NCBI GenBank assembly: GCA_022264855.1
Contig: JABYQU010000001.1
Span: 1,922,001-1,986,000 of the forward strand
From: Lenzites betulinus
Taxonomy: Eukaryota; Basidiomycota; Agaricomycetes; Polyporales; Polyporaceae
Length of the DNA: 64,000 bases
Reading direction: 5' to 3'
A model generated the notes under the pieces. The model was not told where the DNA came from. It saw only the letters and a program-made list of their open reading frames with translations, and did not search any database. Positions 23,907 to 33,650 of the stretch are shown piece after piece. Position numbers and translations under genes: made by a program. Every line of letters starts with the position of its first letter. The stretch's first letter is position 1.

Positions 23907-24299
23907 AAGGTGAGCTGAAACGCGGTATGCATAAGTCACGGTGCATGGCGCTTTAGTACCCACGAAGGCGTTTACTAACGTACCATGTTACCGTAGATTG
24001 CCTCCGGTGGCTCTCATTTGAGGTCCTTTCTATGCCTTGCTCCATGAGGGGTCTTGATTGATACACGAAACTACCCTTGTCTACAAGCTTTGCCAGAAAA
24101 CCCTGTATAACGTCGGCAGTGTAGTGTACGATTACCGGCAGCGAGCAGCTCATGACTTGTGTAACAGCGTCCCAGTATCTCAAATCTTGATGTAGTGCAG
24201 CGAAGTTCGGTATACCGCTAGCTTCTCGGAGCGCGCATGCAACGTACTTCAATAGCATAAGCGGTGCAACATGGAATTCAATGATGGTACATGTTCGGC
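23907..24299. other. Convergent 3' intergenic segment
   Basis: Between the stop codons of the decarboxylase (+) and alpha-galactosidase (-). Only 3' untranslated sequence is expected; nothing else was recognised. Confidence 0.55.
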
Positions 24300-26487
24300 C
24301 TATGCCGGAGTGACAAGGAACGCCGCGGTGTCATGCGCGGTCAGCGAAGTAGTAAAGGTCGTAGCGAACGTGCCCACGTCCTTGCCCGTCCACATGTCGT
24401 GCACCAGGAAGGAACCAGCGCCTAGGCCGGGGACGTCCGCGAAGTTAAAGGACTTGGAAGCGGCTGCGCCCGTGTTGACGATGAAGACGTGGGTCCCCTT
24501 CGAGGACTTCCCGGCAAAGAACTCGGGAGGGGACGAGGAGGAAGAAGCGGGTATGAAGGGCGCGGCGGGGGTTCCCACGGAGGCGTCTTGGTGGAATGCG
24601 AGGAGCTCGGCGTTCTTGATGATGGCCAGTTGCGTAGAGTTCAGTAGACTCAACTAGATTGTTTCATCACTCATATGAATAAAACCCTTCAAGACATGTG
24701 AAAATTACTCACGTCTGTACCCAACAGGATAGGGCTCTTCAGGAAACACCAAGCCGCGAAGTGCGTGCGCTGTTCCTCGATGGTCAGGTCGCCGTTGCCT
24801 ATCTCCATCATGTCCCTAGTGCGTGCTGATCAGTAAAAGCTCATTGCCACGCGAGTGATATATAGCAGTCGCTTACATGTCGTTGTGCGAAAAGAAGTCA
24901 ATCGAGGAGAGGTGCTGCACGTTCGTGGTGATGATGCTCGTGATGTAGTTCCACGACGCGCTCGAGTCGCCCGACATGCGCCACGAATGGCCCTGAGGAA
25001 CGCACACCGCGCAAGTTAATGAAAGGCCACAGATATCAAACAGATGCCAGAGAGTTGCACTTACCACACGCGCGCCCCAGTCCCATACGTTCGCGGCGCC
25101 CCAGATGCATAGGTTGAACTCGAAGGGGCGTGCGGTGCCGTTGAGTGCAGCGCTATAAGAATCATTAGAGAATCTGCGTAGACGGACTACATCGTGTACT
25201 CACGTCATCTGCCGGTAACGTATAGCAGAGTTGGAATTGCTGCAGCGGAGTGAGTACTCGAAGTTCGAACGTAGGCCAGCTACGAGATATACGTACTACC
25301 AGTCACCGCCGGGAGGCGTCTGAGGGTGTAGTAGATGAGTGAAACGTGATCTGCCATCTACATAATGAGGCGTACCCCGCTGTCAGACCAGTTGCCCGGA
25401 ACATTGCAGTTGTCTGCAAGCTTCTTTAGATATTCCGACGGGTGCTGAACCGATGTCCTACGTACCGTACTTGAGATCTGAGGAGATTTACCCTGAGTAT
25501 CCTTACTCCAAAAGAGGATAAATGCGGGCCCTCACAATCGACACCCCATCCTGCGAATGTCGTTGCATCAAGCACTTCATTGCCCAATGATCCCGGGAAG
25601 CCAGCACAGGTCGCGGTTCCCGCATCGCTGTCAGGAAGTCACTCCGTTTCAAGACCGAAATTCGATGATAGGTCTGAAAGGCGCGCATACCTGTATATAC
25701 CCAACTTCAAGCCGAGAGCGTGCACCTGTTCAGCAACACCGCTGATCCCGTTCGGGAACTTCGTGGGATCGGGGACGATGCGTCCCGTAGACGCATCGCG
25801 CTGCATTTCGGCCCAGCAGTCCTGTATGGATACCAGAACACTCAGTACAACTGACTACATGCGCGTTCCGGCGTGCATACGTCGATGTTGATATACTCGT
25901 AGCCAAGATCCGCGAGCCCTAGGGAGACGAACTGGCTCGCGGCGGCGAGGATCTTGTCCTCATTGATGTCTGCGGACGAATGTGTTAACAACTTTATGCA
26001 TATCAGTAAACAGGAGGTAGATGGGGCTCACTACATCCATACGCGTTCCATGCGTTCCATCTGCGCAGTGTTCAGCATTGAAAGATGTTGATTTATATCA
26101 TACAGACAAACCCCAGCGCAGGCAGCTTGCCCACAGTGCGTGACGGGCCCACAGTCGGCGCACTTGCCGCGATACCCGTGAGCGTAGCAGTGGCGGACGG
26201 CGTCGTGCTCGAGGGAGACGAGGACCCCCCTGCGGCAGTGGTCGAGACCGGGCCAGTGGCCTGGAGGCACTGGGAGTAGTACGGGTTCTGCGCGATGCAT
26301 GTCCACCTGTTTGTTCGAATTAATGATCAGGCTCGGCGCACGCTCAGAAGGAGAATGAAAAAACAGCGTACCCAGAGGGACAGAGCGTGCCGCCGGTCCA
26401 GCCAGTGCCACCGCACTGACCCCATTCGCTCTGAGCAAGGGCAGGTCCTAGAAACGCAACCGCAATGAGGAGACGGGAGAACGCCAT
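24300..26487 (-). CDS. Secreted alpha-galactosidase, GH27, with N-terminal CBM1
   Basis: Fourteen exons from 26487..26372 down to 24653..24300; 473 residues with every phase closed. It hydrolyses terminal alpha-1,6-galactose from galactomannans and galacto-oligosaccharides outside the cell. A signal peptide ([18 protein letters not shown]) is followed by a four-Cys CBM1 ([12 protein letters not shown]...YYSQCL) and a Ser/Thr-rich linker. The GH27 barrel starts at [14 protein letters not shown] and contains YEYINIDDCW. The nucleophile is Asp in YLKYDNC and the acid/base Asp is in WRMSGD. A short C-terminal beta domain follows. A 12-nt exon (25466..25477) encodes most of YLKY, and the nucleophile codon is split by the next intron. 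The CBM1 suggests action on plant cell walls. Confidence 0.95.
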
Positions 26488-27151
26488 TTTCCGGTACGTT
26501 GTTCAATAGTGCTGGTAAGCGTTGCAGCTGTACGCCGCTCGCGCTCTTGAGCGGTGTCTATATATATATTACACCCTCCACAGCTCTTCTTACGGCAAGC
26601 TTTCGAGAAGCAGAAACAGCCGCGTCGTTCACGGGTGTACACATGGAGCACGGCATAACAGCGGTACCTAGTAGGAACATGAGGTCAGTCATGAGAGGCC
26701 CCAGCTGGGGTAGTGCCGGACGGGTCCGAGCTCAGTTTCTCCGGGGCCGTAGGGGGACCCGTAGTAGTAATCCATGATGCATGTAGAGCTACCTAGTATT
26801 AGTGTTTGGACACGCAGGTATGAGAGCATGTACGAAAACTGATACAGTCAGTTGTTCTTCGGGTGCGGCCCGTTCTATTGCAGGTTGGCGGGCCGTCGGC
26901 GTATTGCGCTGATTATTGAAGGATGCATGAGGGTACTTTGCACGCGTCCACAAGGTACGTAAATTCTTTATGAGGCCTACAAGGCACGCATAGGATCATG
27001 CAGCTGTGAGGGACCATAGATTCGAGGTGGAGGTCAAGAGGATGACGCTTAGCGCCCATGTGCAGCGGCTGACAAGCGCCAAATTGATACCCGCGGAACC
27101 AGCAAAATGCAAAACCGCGCCTGTGGGAACTGCCCGTTCGAGCTTACTGTT
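26488..27151. other. Intergenic stretch upstream of alpha-galactosidase and U6
   Basis: Contains the TATA box at 26559 and no supported gene. Open frames are short and without family features. Confidence 0.5.
26559..26569 (-). promoter_or_regulatory. TATA box of the alpha-galactosidase gene
   Basis: An alternating TA run (TATATATATAT) lies 72-82 nt before the alpha-galactosidase ATG on the minus strand, at a normal distance for a fungal core promoter with a short leader. Confidence 0.65.
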
Positions 27152-27175
27152 GTCCCCTTCGGGGTGACATACGAA

Positions 27176-27206
<31 letters not shown>

Positions 27207-27274
27207 GGCCCCTGCACAAGGATGACACGCTTTCCCGGAGTGGTAGATCTACGGATCTCAATATTTATGCTCCC
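27152..27274 (+). ncRNA. U6: U6 spliceosomal snRNA
   Basis: The near-invariant U6 core is present: AATTGGAACGATACAGAGAA, then GATTAGCATGGCCCCTGCAC and AAGGATGACACGC. It includes the ACAGAGA box that pairs with the 5' splice site and the AGC-containing U2/U6 pairing and internal stem-loop region. The 5' end is a strong hairpin (GTCCCCTTCGGGG). The 3' part after ACACGC differs from common fungal U6, and the exact end is uncertain; a TTTT tract at 27275-27278 is the likely pol III terminator. No intron interrupts the core. The 5' end is placed at the base of the hairpin. Confidence 0.9.
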
Positions 27275-28019
27275 TTTTACTCTTGTTCATTGTTACGCTT
27301 TGCGGTCCTACAAGAACGTCGCACAGATCTTTGACGTGCGTACTCAACTTTTCCCCCTCGTACTTGTGTTACCACGGTGAATTACACCTGTAAATTAGCA
27401 CATGGTGAATCACCTCGACCTAATCGCCCGTGCCCTAGTCACCTTGTGTACCGTCTCCTGCCATCTCGCAGTGATCATATTGTCTTTGACAAGCCTTTCT
27501 TTGAAAGCTGATACTATCGAACACGAAACGCTGCGATCCTCATGCCATGTATGCGATCATAGGACGAGCGCGGCGTTAACCTGGTGCCGGCCGGGCGTGT
27601 GCGAGCGCCCCCCGCCGAAGTGTCCCCAGATCTCAGAACAACAAACCGCTGTGTACGTTCCGCCGATCCATCACAGCCTCTCTGTGGTATACCAACTTAC
27701 GTCTATCCCCCAAAGCATGTTGCATCATGCTGTTCGGTCGCGGGATATGCAGCCCGCTGTCGGACGTCGGCGATCCCCAGTGGTCGCTCCGGCTCGGGTC
27801 GCAACAGGACCTCGTTTCACAAGTAACCGCCGCGGTTGTCTTCTCCGCGGTCGTCTTCTGGCGTGCCCAAGCACCGGCGCTGGAGAGCGCCGGCGCCATC
27901 TTGCAACAAACGGTGGGATTGGTCTCGGCAGCTGCGTGGTATAAGAACCCGCTCGCTATCCTGACCATGGCCTGCACACTGCTCATCCTACACCACCGAC
28001 ACCGACAAGTTTAGACAAA
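27275..28019. other. Intergenic stretch, no gene recognised
   Basis: Between U6 and the Kre9-like gene. A 180-codon open frame at 27402..27944 has no family features, no conserved motif and no supporting exon structure, and it overlaps the promoter of the next gene. It is not called. Confidence 0.5.
27940..27945 (+). promoter_or_regulatory. TATA box of the Kre9-like gene
   Basis: TATAAG 75-80 nt before the ATG at 28020, in an otherwise GC-rich context. Confidence 0.6.
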
Positions 28020-28766
28020 ATGCGCTTCTCCGTCGCCTCCGTCCTTGCCATGTTCGCCGCTACCGCGTTCGCTCAAGACACCCTTACGATGAACACGCCG
28101 TGCGCTCAAAATCAGGATTTATAGTACTAGTGCTAGTGGGCTGACGTTGGTTTCCGTAGTGCTAGCGTTACCCAATGCGAGACTACGGTAGTCACCTGGA
28201 ACGGCGGCGTTGGTACGTCGCAATGGGATTATGACATCACGGAAGATATGCTGACAGTGGATCTCTTACAGCTCCCTTTAACCTGGTATGAATCGTCTTC
28301 TGGGGATATGATGCGGTTTTTAACCCTTCGTCACCGCAAATTCATTGCGTTGTAGTCGTGAGTGAATCATCCACATCCGTGCTGTTTCTCCCCTCATAAA
28401 TTACTCCTTGCTTCAGCATCGTGTTCGACAGGACGGCGGAGCACTTTAACGGCCTGACTGAGCGCACCTTCTCGTGGAACACGGATGTCCCCGCCGGTGA
28501 GTGCAGGCGTCGGTCTCACCACCTGGGATAGAATTGAATAAGGTCGTCACGTCCACGTTCATCTCAACAGGCACCAATCCCTTCTTCTTCGTCGAAGACG
28601 CGACCTCTCATACGGCACAGTCCGCTCTGGTTTTGGTCCAGCCAAGCTGTAAGTACAAGTACCGGCTCTGAGCTTCCATATGCCTGTGTCTCATGGCTGA
28701 CTTGCGTATTTGATCGTGGATGATTGTTCGCAAACAGCGGACTCCTCCTGCCTTCCGTCTTCCTAG
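28020..28766 (+). CDS. Small secreted Kre9/Knh1-family protein
   Basis: Seven exons: 28020..28099, 28160..28212, 28272..28285, 28356..28357, 28417..28496, 28571..28648 and 28738..28766, summing to 336 nt or 111 residues. A signal peptide (MRFSVASVLAMFAATAFA) precedes one Ig-like beta domain with family landmarks: LTMNTPASVTQC, TVVTWNGGVAPFNL, TFSWNTDVPAGTNPFFFVED and TAQSALVLVQP. Such proteins are common in Agaricomycetes and are related to the yeast cell-wall beta-glucan assembly proteins Kre9/Knh1. No GPI signal is evident, since the C-terminus is short and Ser-rich. The model needs a 2-nt exon (TC) between two canonical introns; without it the frame breaks. It could otherwise be a recent frameshift in a decaying copy or a sequence error. 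Confidence 0.82.
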
Positions 28767-29000
28767 AAGTAGGCAAGAAGTGGTCATAGAGTAGTCGACG
28801 TACTGCTTCTGTGGTCTGATAAGGCAACACGAACTTCCTAATGACTATCACGGAGTCTGCCTAGTGCGGTTCAAATTTGGTGTTGACATTGAGTCGAATC
28901 GAGGATGACATGAATTTCTCGGCCAGAGGTAAGACTCGATGTCCTCTGGTAATCAACATAGTAATACACGATATGATACAATGCTTCCACAGACTTATTG

Positions 29001-29803
29001 TTACTTCGACGTAAGACCCTGTACCAGCTGAATCTACAGTCAATTGAACGGGTTGAGTACTGTATGCTTCGTGATAGATACGTCAGCGACTGACCTCTGC
29101 CTTGGTGATGGTCCTCAGCTCTCCTGGCGCAGCAGTGTGTCCTGTCACAGCGCTGTATGCAATGTCCACGGCCTGCCCGACCTTGGTGCGGGTAGTGACC
29201 CAGTATCGGATCTCGTCGGGGATGACCTCAATCACAGCCACGCGCGGGTCCGTCTGGTCGCCCTTGTGTACACCGTCCTTGAGGTCTCCGAACCAGGCGG
29301 CCGTCCTGAATAAAAACATTGTCTCAGCACACCTCCAGCGGACAATGGCCCAGCAGAGCGAAAGGAACGCATGCTTACGCGCGACTCCAGTGCTTCGCGA
29401 TCTTCTCCTTGTCCTGCGAGATCTTCGCAATGCCGGCGTACGACGCCCAGTTTGTCGTGGACTCGTCGTAGAACGACACGTTCACATGCGCGTCGTTCTC
29501 GATCTCCTCGAACTTGTTCGACACGCGGTTCGCGATGAAGACGAGGTTCACCTGGTCAGGGTTTACCGCTGAGAATTGAATTTGATTGGATTAGCATATG
29601 TTTGATGCGAATCAGAATGAAGACGCACGTCCGACAGGTGCCATGGCACGGGAGTGAAGATGGCCGCTCGCGGAGCGGGTGGTGAGCAGGCCGGTTTTCA
29701 CATTCTTGACAATTTCATGAAGGCCCTGGATCTTCTCCTGGGGCGTGTGGTTGTTGTCCTCGGCCTTGGCCGTGTAGGGGTCGAGCTTCTTGTTTGCGGA
29801 CAT
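29001..29803 (-). CDS. Bli-3-like FMN-binding split-barrel protein
   Basis: Four exons: 29803..29629, 29568..29379, 29305..29095 and 29033..29001; 202 residues, phases closed. It belongs to the pyridoxamine-phosphate-oxidase-like split barrel group (general stress protein 26 / blue-light-inducible Bli-3 of Neurospora). Landmarks are EIVKNVKTGLLTTRSASGHL with HSRAMAPVG, VNLVFIANRVSNKFEEIEND, HVNVSFYDESTTNWASYAG, and AAWFGDLKDGVHKGD followed by RVAVIEVIPDEIRYW. Cytosolic FMN binding is expected from the fold; the reaction is unknown. It converges with the Kre9-like gene, with 234 bp between stop codons. Confidence 0.9.
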
Positions 29804-31021
29804 CGTGATGTTTGTGGGCGCAAGTATGGTAACGAAGCGGTATTGGAGCGATCGTTGAGAGGGGAAAGCAGATTAGTGGGGAGTCGTGCACCCGGAGGTG
29901 TATATATACATGTCTGCTGGAGTCGAAAGCACGCCTTGGATGAGCGCAGGTGAGGCAACTGACGTCGGGCTCTGACATCATCGGAGGATACTCATCGGGC
30001 GGTTGACCCACCTTGTTCGGCACCGTCACGTCGCGTGTGTACACCTCCATAAGTAGCACCGCGCCCGGTGACACCAGCCAAGGATGCTGATGTGCATTAG
30101 AGTTTCGGTATGGAGCGTTGCTGCAGCCCCTGTGAAGAGGCTTACGGACTTCCTGATCCTGACTTGCATGTCGAGCTGCTTGTTACATGTTGCCTTCGAT
30201 AGCTCCTCGACAAAACCCAAGCAGTGACTAGTGACTAGCGAATAGCTTAGAACATGCTGTACAACGGATCGTGCAAGTACTGTCACGGTTGCCTCATCGG
30301 ATATGGATTGGATTGTGAGCATGAATTTTTACCGATCCGCGGTTACCGTGCGTGCTTGTCAATGACGCCGTGCTAGTAGTTCGACGCTAGTTCGACCTGT
30401 ATCACCGCACCTTTGTGCTCACCGGATCTCGATCATCTGCAAAGAGCGCTATGGCCCCTGAATATAAGGAGGTGAGTGATATAATACTTGAAAGGACTAG
30501 AGGACGTTGCAAATGAAGATGGGCGTAGGTGCCTAACTATGAGTCGAATTTCACGATGTCTCCGTTGCGACGTGGTACATGATGGATGCCATGTACACTT
30601 TGGGAGTAAATGACAAAAAGGAGGACCGCGGGAAACAGGGACGGAGGGACCGGAGGAGCATGAGCGTAATAAGGGAGGCGAGGAGAGGCGCTGGAGACGC
30701 GTTGTTTGGCAACGGGCGCCAGCGCGTCGCGTTCGTTTTCCGTTCAAGCGCCCTAGTTCGGCTCCCACCGCCACCCCTCCTCCTCGTCCCTTAAACTCCT
30801 CCCACTCACTCGTCCATTCTTTCTCTCACTTTCATCCCCACTTCCATCATCAACTGCAACGCCCCGACACGCCTCGTTTCTCCCCGTTTCTCCCCGTCTC
30901 ACCAGTATTTGCTACGCAGCCTCTCGAGCATCGTGCTCCACTCCGTTACCACTCCGCGAATAACCACTCCACTCACCCACCCGTTCATATACGACCAACG
31001 ACCGGCGCATCCACAACAAAC
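29804..31021. other. Intergenic stretch between divergent genes
   Basis: About 1.2 kb between the Bli-3-like gene (-) and the Ser/Pro-rich gene (+). It has a TATA box near 29900 for the former and CT-rich sequence at 30770-30900 before the latter, which is typical of a basidiomycete 5' leader. No other gene is supported. Confidence 0.5.
29900..29909 (-). promoter_or_regulatory. TATA box of the Bli-3-like gene
   Basis: GTATATATAC on the minus strand about 97 nt before the ATG at 29803. Confidence 0.55.
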
Positions 31022-31989
31022 ATGTCCACCTTCTACTCGTCTTTCTTTTCTTCCGGCCTCCTCGCGCAGCCCTCCCCGCGTGTGCTCACGCCCAGGCCAG
31101 CGTCCCCGACCACCCCCCGGCCGTCCACCGCCTCCCTGGCGCCCGAGGACACAACGCCAACTGCCCCCGCTCCGGCGGTTGTCCCCGACGTCTTCTCAGA
31201 ATCTCAGGTCCTTCCGTCTATATCCGTCGCAGCCCCATCCAACGAAGATTCCCGCCCACGTCTCCGCCGTCGGCGCTCATCCCTGGCAGGAGCCGCCTCG
31301 CCACTCGCTACCATGAAATCTTCTGCGCCTATGCGGCAAGCCGCTGTCTCCGCCCAGCGCCAGAACCTAGCCCTCCGCTCTCGCGCCGGCAGCGATGCCA
31401 GCATCCTGTCCACGGCGACTGCCAGTTCGGTTTCCAGCTTCAGCGCCATGGGTCTCGATATCGTGCCCGCCCCCACCGTCCAGAGACCGACCGGTCTCAT
31501 GGGCCGTCTGCGGAGCGGGAGCCTGGGGACGGCTCTCCTGAGGTTAGTCGACATTTCTTCTTCTCTCGTGTTCCGCGCGCTGACTGTTACCGGAATAGAC
31601 CCCGTCGGGCACTCCGCCGTGCCGCCGCACCCCCAATGCCCGCACCACCCCCGAATGCCCCGCTTCCTGCGCTTCCGCCCGTCCCGGCCTCGCCCACGCC
31701 CTCCAGGACGCTCCCCACCATTGTCGCCAGTCCGACACAGCCGACGACCCCTCGTCGGCCGCTCGCCCACCGATCGCAGACGTGTGACAACTACGACGTC
31801 ACCGCCTCTCCGTTTAGCGTGGGCGGCATATCACCGATGTGTGTCAGCGATGAGGACACGTTCGCTGCTGCGTGCGGCGGTATCCCTTCCAGCCCCGGAT
31901 GGGCTCCCGGGATAGAAAATGGCATGGAAGTCGACTACCCCAGCCCCGTCGATGGCGCATCTTTCGACTGGGCTCGGCGGAACAACTGA
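31022..31989 (+). CDS. Ser/Pro/Ala-rich protein of unknown function
   Basis: Two exons, 31022..31542 and 31599..31989, join in phase to 303 residues. The start is the first ATG after a pyrimidine-rich leader. The product is largely disordered, rich in Ser, Pro, Ala and Arg, with no signal peptide, transmembrane segment or recognised domain. One less biased stretch occurs at the C-terminus (SPFSVGGISPMCVSDEDTF and the closing YPSPVDGASFDWARRNN), which may be the conserved part. Not recognised; the intron, the frame continuity and the well-placed stop make a real gene likely. Confidence 0.7.
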
Positions 31990-33650
31990 ACAGACCGCAA
32001 CGATTATTCTGCCGGCCCCCCGGTGGGGATCCAGCATAAACGAGTTTGAACGAACAGCCATGTCCAGGACTTTGCTACGGTTATTCGCACGCTTTCAAGG
32101 TTCTGACGCTGCTCGAACTCTACTCTTCTCTTGCCTCGCTCACTCTGCCCTCTCCGCCTCTACTCATGCTGTTGCTACTATTAATTGCTCTCCGCTTCCC
32201 GCCAGATAGGTTTACTTTATTGTACGACGAAACTATTATCTCCCGCCGTCTCCAAAATATGTATTCTCGCTGCGTACTGTACATCCGGAGCTTGTGGTCC
32301 GTGCTGGCCGCGGCTTATAGTTTTCGTGCGCATACATACAATAGTCTTGCTCTCATGTCCTTATTCTCGGTTTTTGGCCAGCCGTCGAATGATAATTGCC
32401 GTATATGCTTTCGACCACCGTGTGCGCGTGTTAATCCTAGCACGAAATGGATGCCAGACGCAGAATTAGTACGAGCTGACACCATAGTCCATCGGCCAAC
32501 CATCACATTACAATTCAGACCGCGCATACGAACGACATTCCATAAGTCCGAGGCTGACTAGTATGCACCCATCGTCAGCCGCTTCTGACAGGACCCCTGA
32601 CTATAGTAGGGGAACCCATATCAGGGTTTCCGGACATTTTTGCCGATTTGAAAAAAGTTGGCCTCCTCCGATTTTGCTGAAACGTTCGAATCCGAGCTCA
32701 GAAAGCGTGGGAACCTTTTTCGTCCGGACAAAATGGGCCAAATGGGCGATTTTGCGAGATGTGGGTTCCCCTACTATAGTCGGGGGTCCTCTTCTGACCC
32801 TCAGAAAGCTTGTATAGCCGTCGATGATAGGCTAGGACCGTAACTAAGTAGTGAAGTTTGACTCGTTGGCTGCTGTTGGCAGGCTGCTGTTGCATCAGAG
32901 ATCTGATCGGGAGGGCGATAGCTTCCAATCCTAATATGAGCAAACAACACATAGATTAAGCGCCTTGTCGGACGCTGCTCCGCCGCTGCTTCCAGGATCG
33001 TCCTTTACCGAACTTATAACTACGCTGTTTCTCGAACTCCCATTCTCTGAACGATTTGACATTTTTGACGAGTCACAAGGGCTACACGCTACACCAGCAA
33101 GAGAGGCCCAGTGTGAACGATGCTACGACTGTTTAGACCGCTTGGAAGTTGGAACGATGAGCACTACTGCGAAGCGGGGAAGACAACGCCGATAGCGTTA
33201 CATGATAAGTGAGTATACATACAATATTAGCGAACAATGCCTGACATAAGTACTGGTATTATATGACGTCAAGCCTCGCAGACTCCGCATAGGCTAGCCG
33301 CCGACCGTCTGCTGCCGCCTGCGTATATTGAACACATGGCAATGAACGGGTGCACATTAGGCTGTATCTTCCCCTCGTCATCGCACAAGTTCTGGGGGTA
33401 GGGCATGAATTATAAGGGATGGTATTGGGTGTTGCCGCAAACCGGGTGTTTGCGAACACGATCTCAGTATACATCCAATTTCGATCCAGACCAAGGACGC
33501 TGACACTGTCGTAGCAGGGAAGCGGCTGACCCTTACGCGTGTAATTCTATTTTCAGCCGCATTTTCTCCCTCCTGAGACACAGCACAACGAAGGTTCGTC
33601 CTCCGACGCGCCCTCCACACCATCAGCACCAGTGCGTGCAAAGCACTACG
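31990..33650. other. Intergenic stretch carrying a MITE
   Basis: Apart from the 201-bp transposable element at 32590..32790, this AT-richer segment shows no supported gene. Open frames are short and unrelated to known families. Confidence 0.55.
32590..32790. mobile_element. hAT-type MITE, 201 bp
   Basis: The two ends are inverted repeats of about 29 bp with one mismatch. The left end begins AGGACCCCTGACTATAGTAG and the right end, read inward, begins AGGACCCCCGACTATAGTAG; both continue GGGAACCCA. The element is flanked by a perfect 8-bp direct repeat CTTCTGAC at 32582..32589 and 32791..32798, the target duplication size of hAT transposons. The 140-bp interior has no coding capacity, so this is a non-autonomous element. 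It lies in intergenic DNA and does not break a gene. Confidence 0.9.

Noticed and set aside
22728..23963. 411-codon minus-strand open frame opposite the decarboxylase gene
   Set aside because: Antisense shadow of a strongly biased coding region; composition (Val/Glu/Asp/His-rich) is that of a complement frame, and the plus strand has clear family motifs.
27402..27944. 180-codon open frame between U6 and the Kre9-like gene
   Set aside because: Overlaps the downstream promoter and lacks domains, biased codon use or splice support.
28860..29000. Possible extra C-terminal exon of the Bli-3-like gene
   Set aside because: The exon 29033..29001 already ends in an in-frame stop with phases closed.
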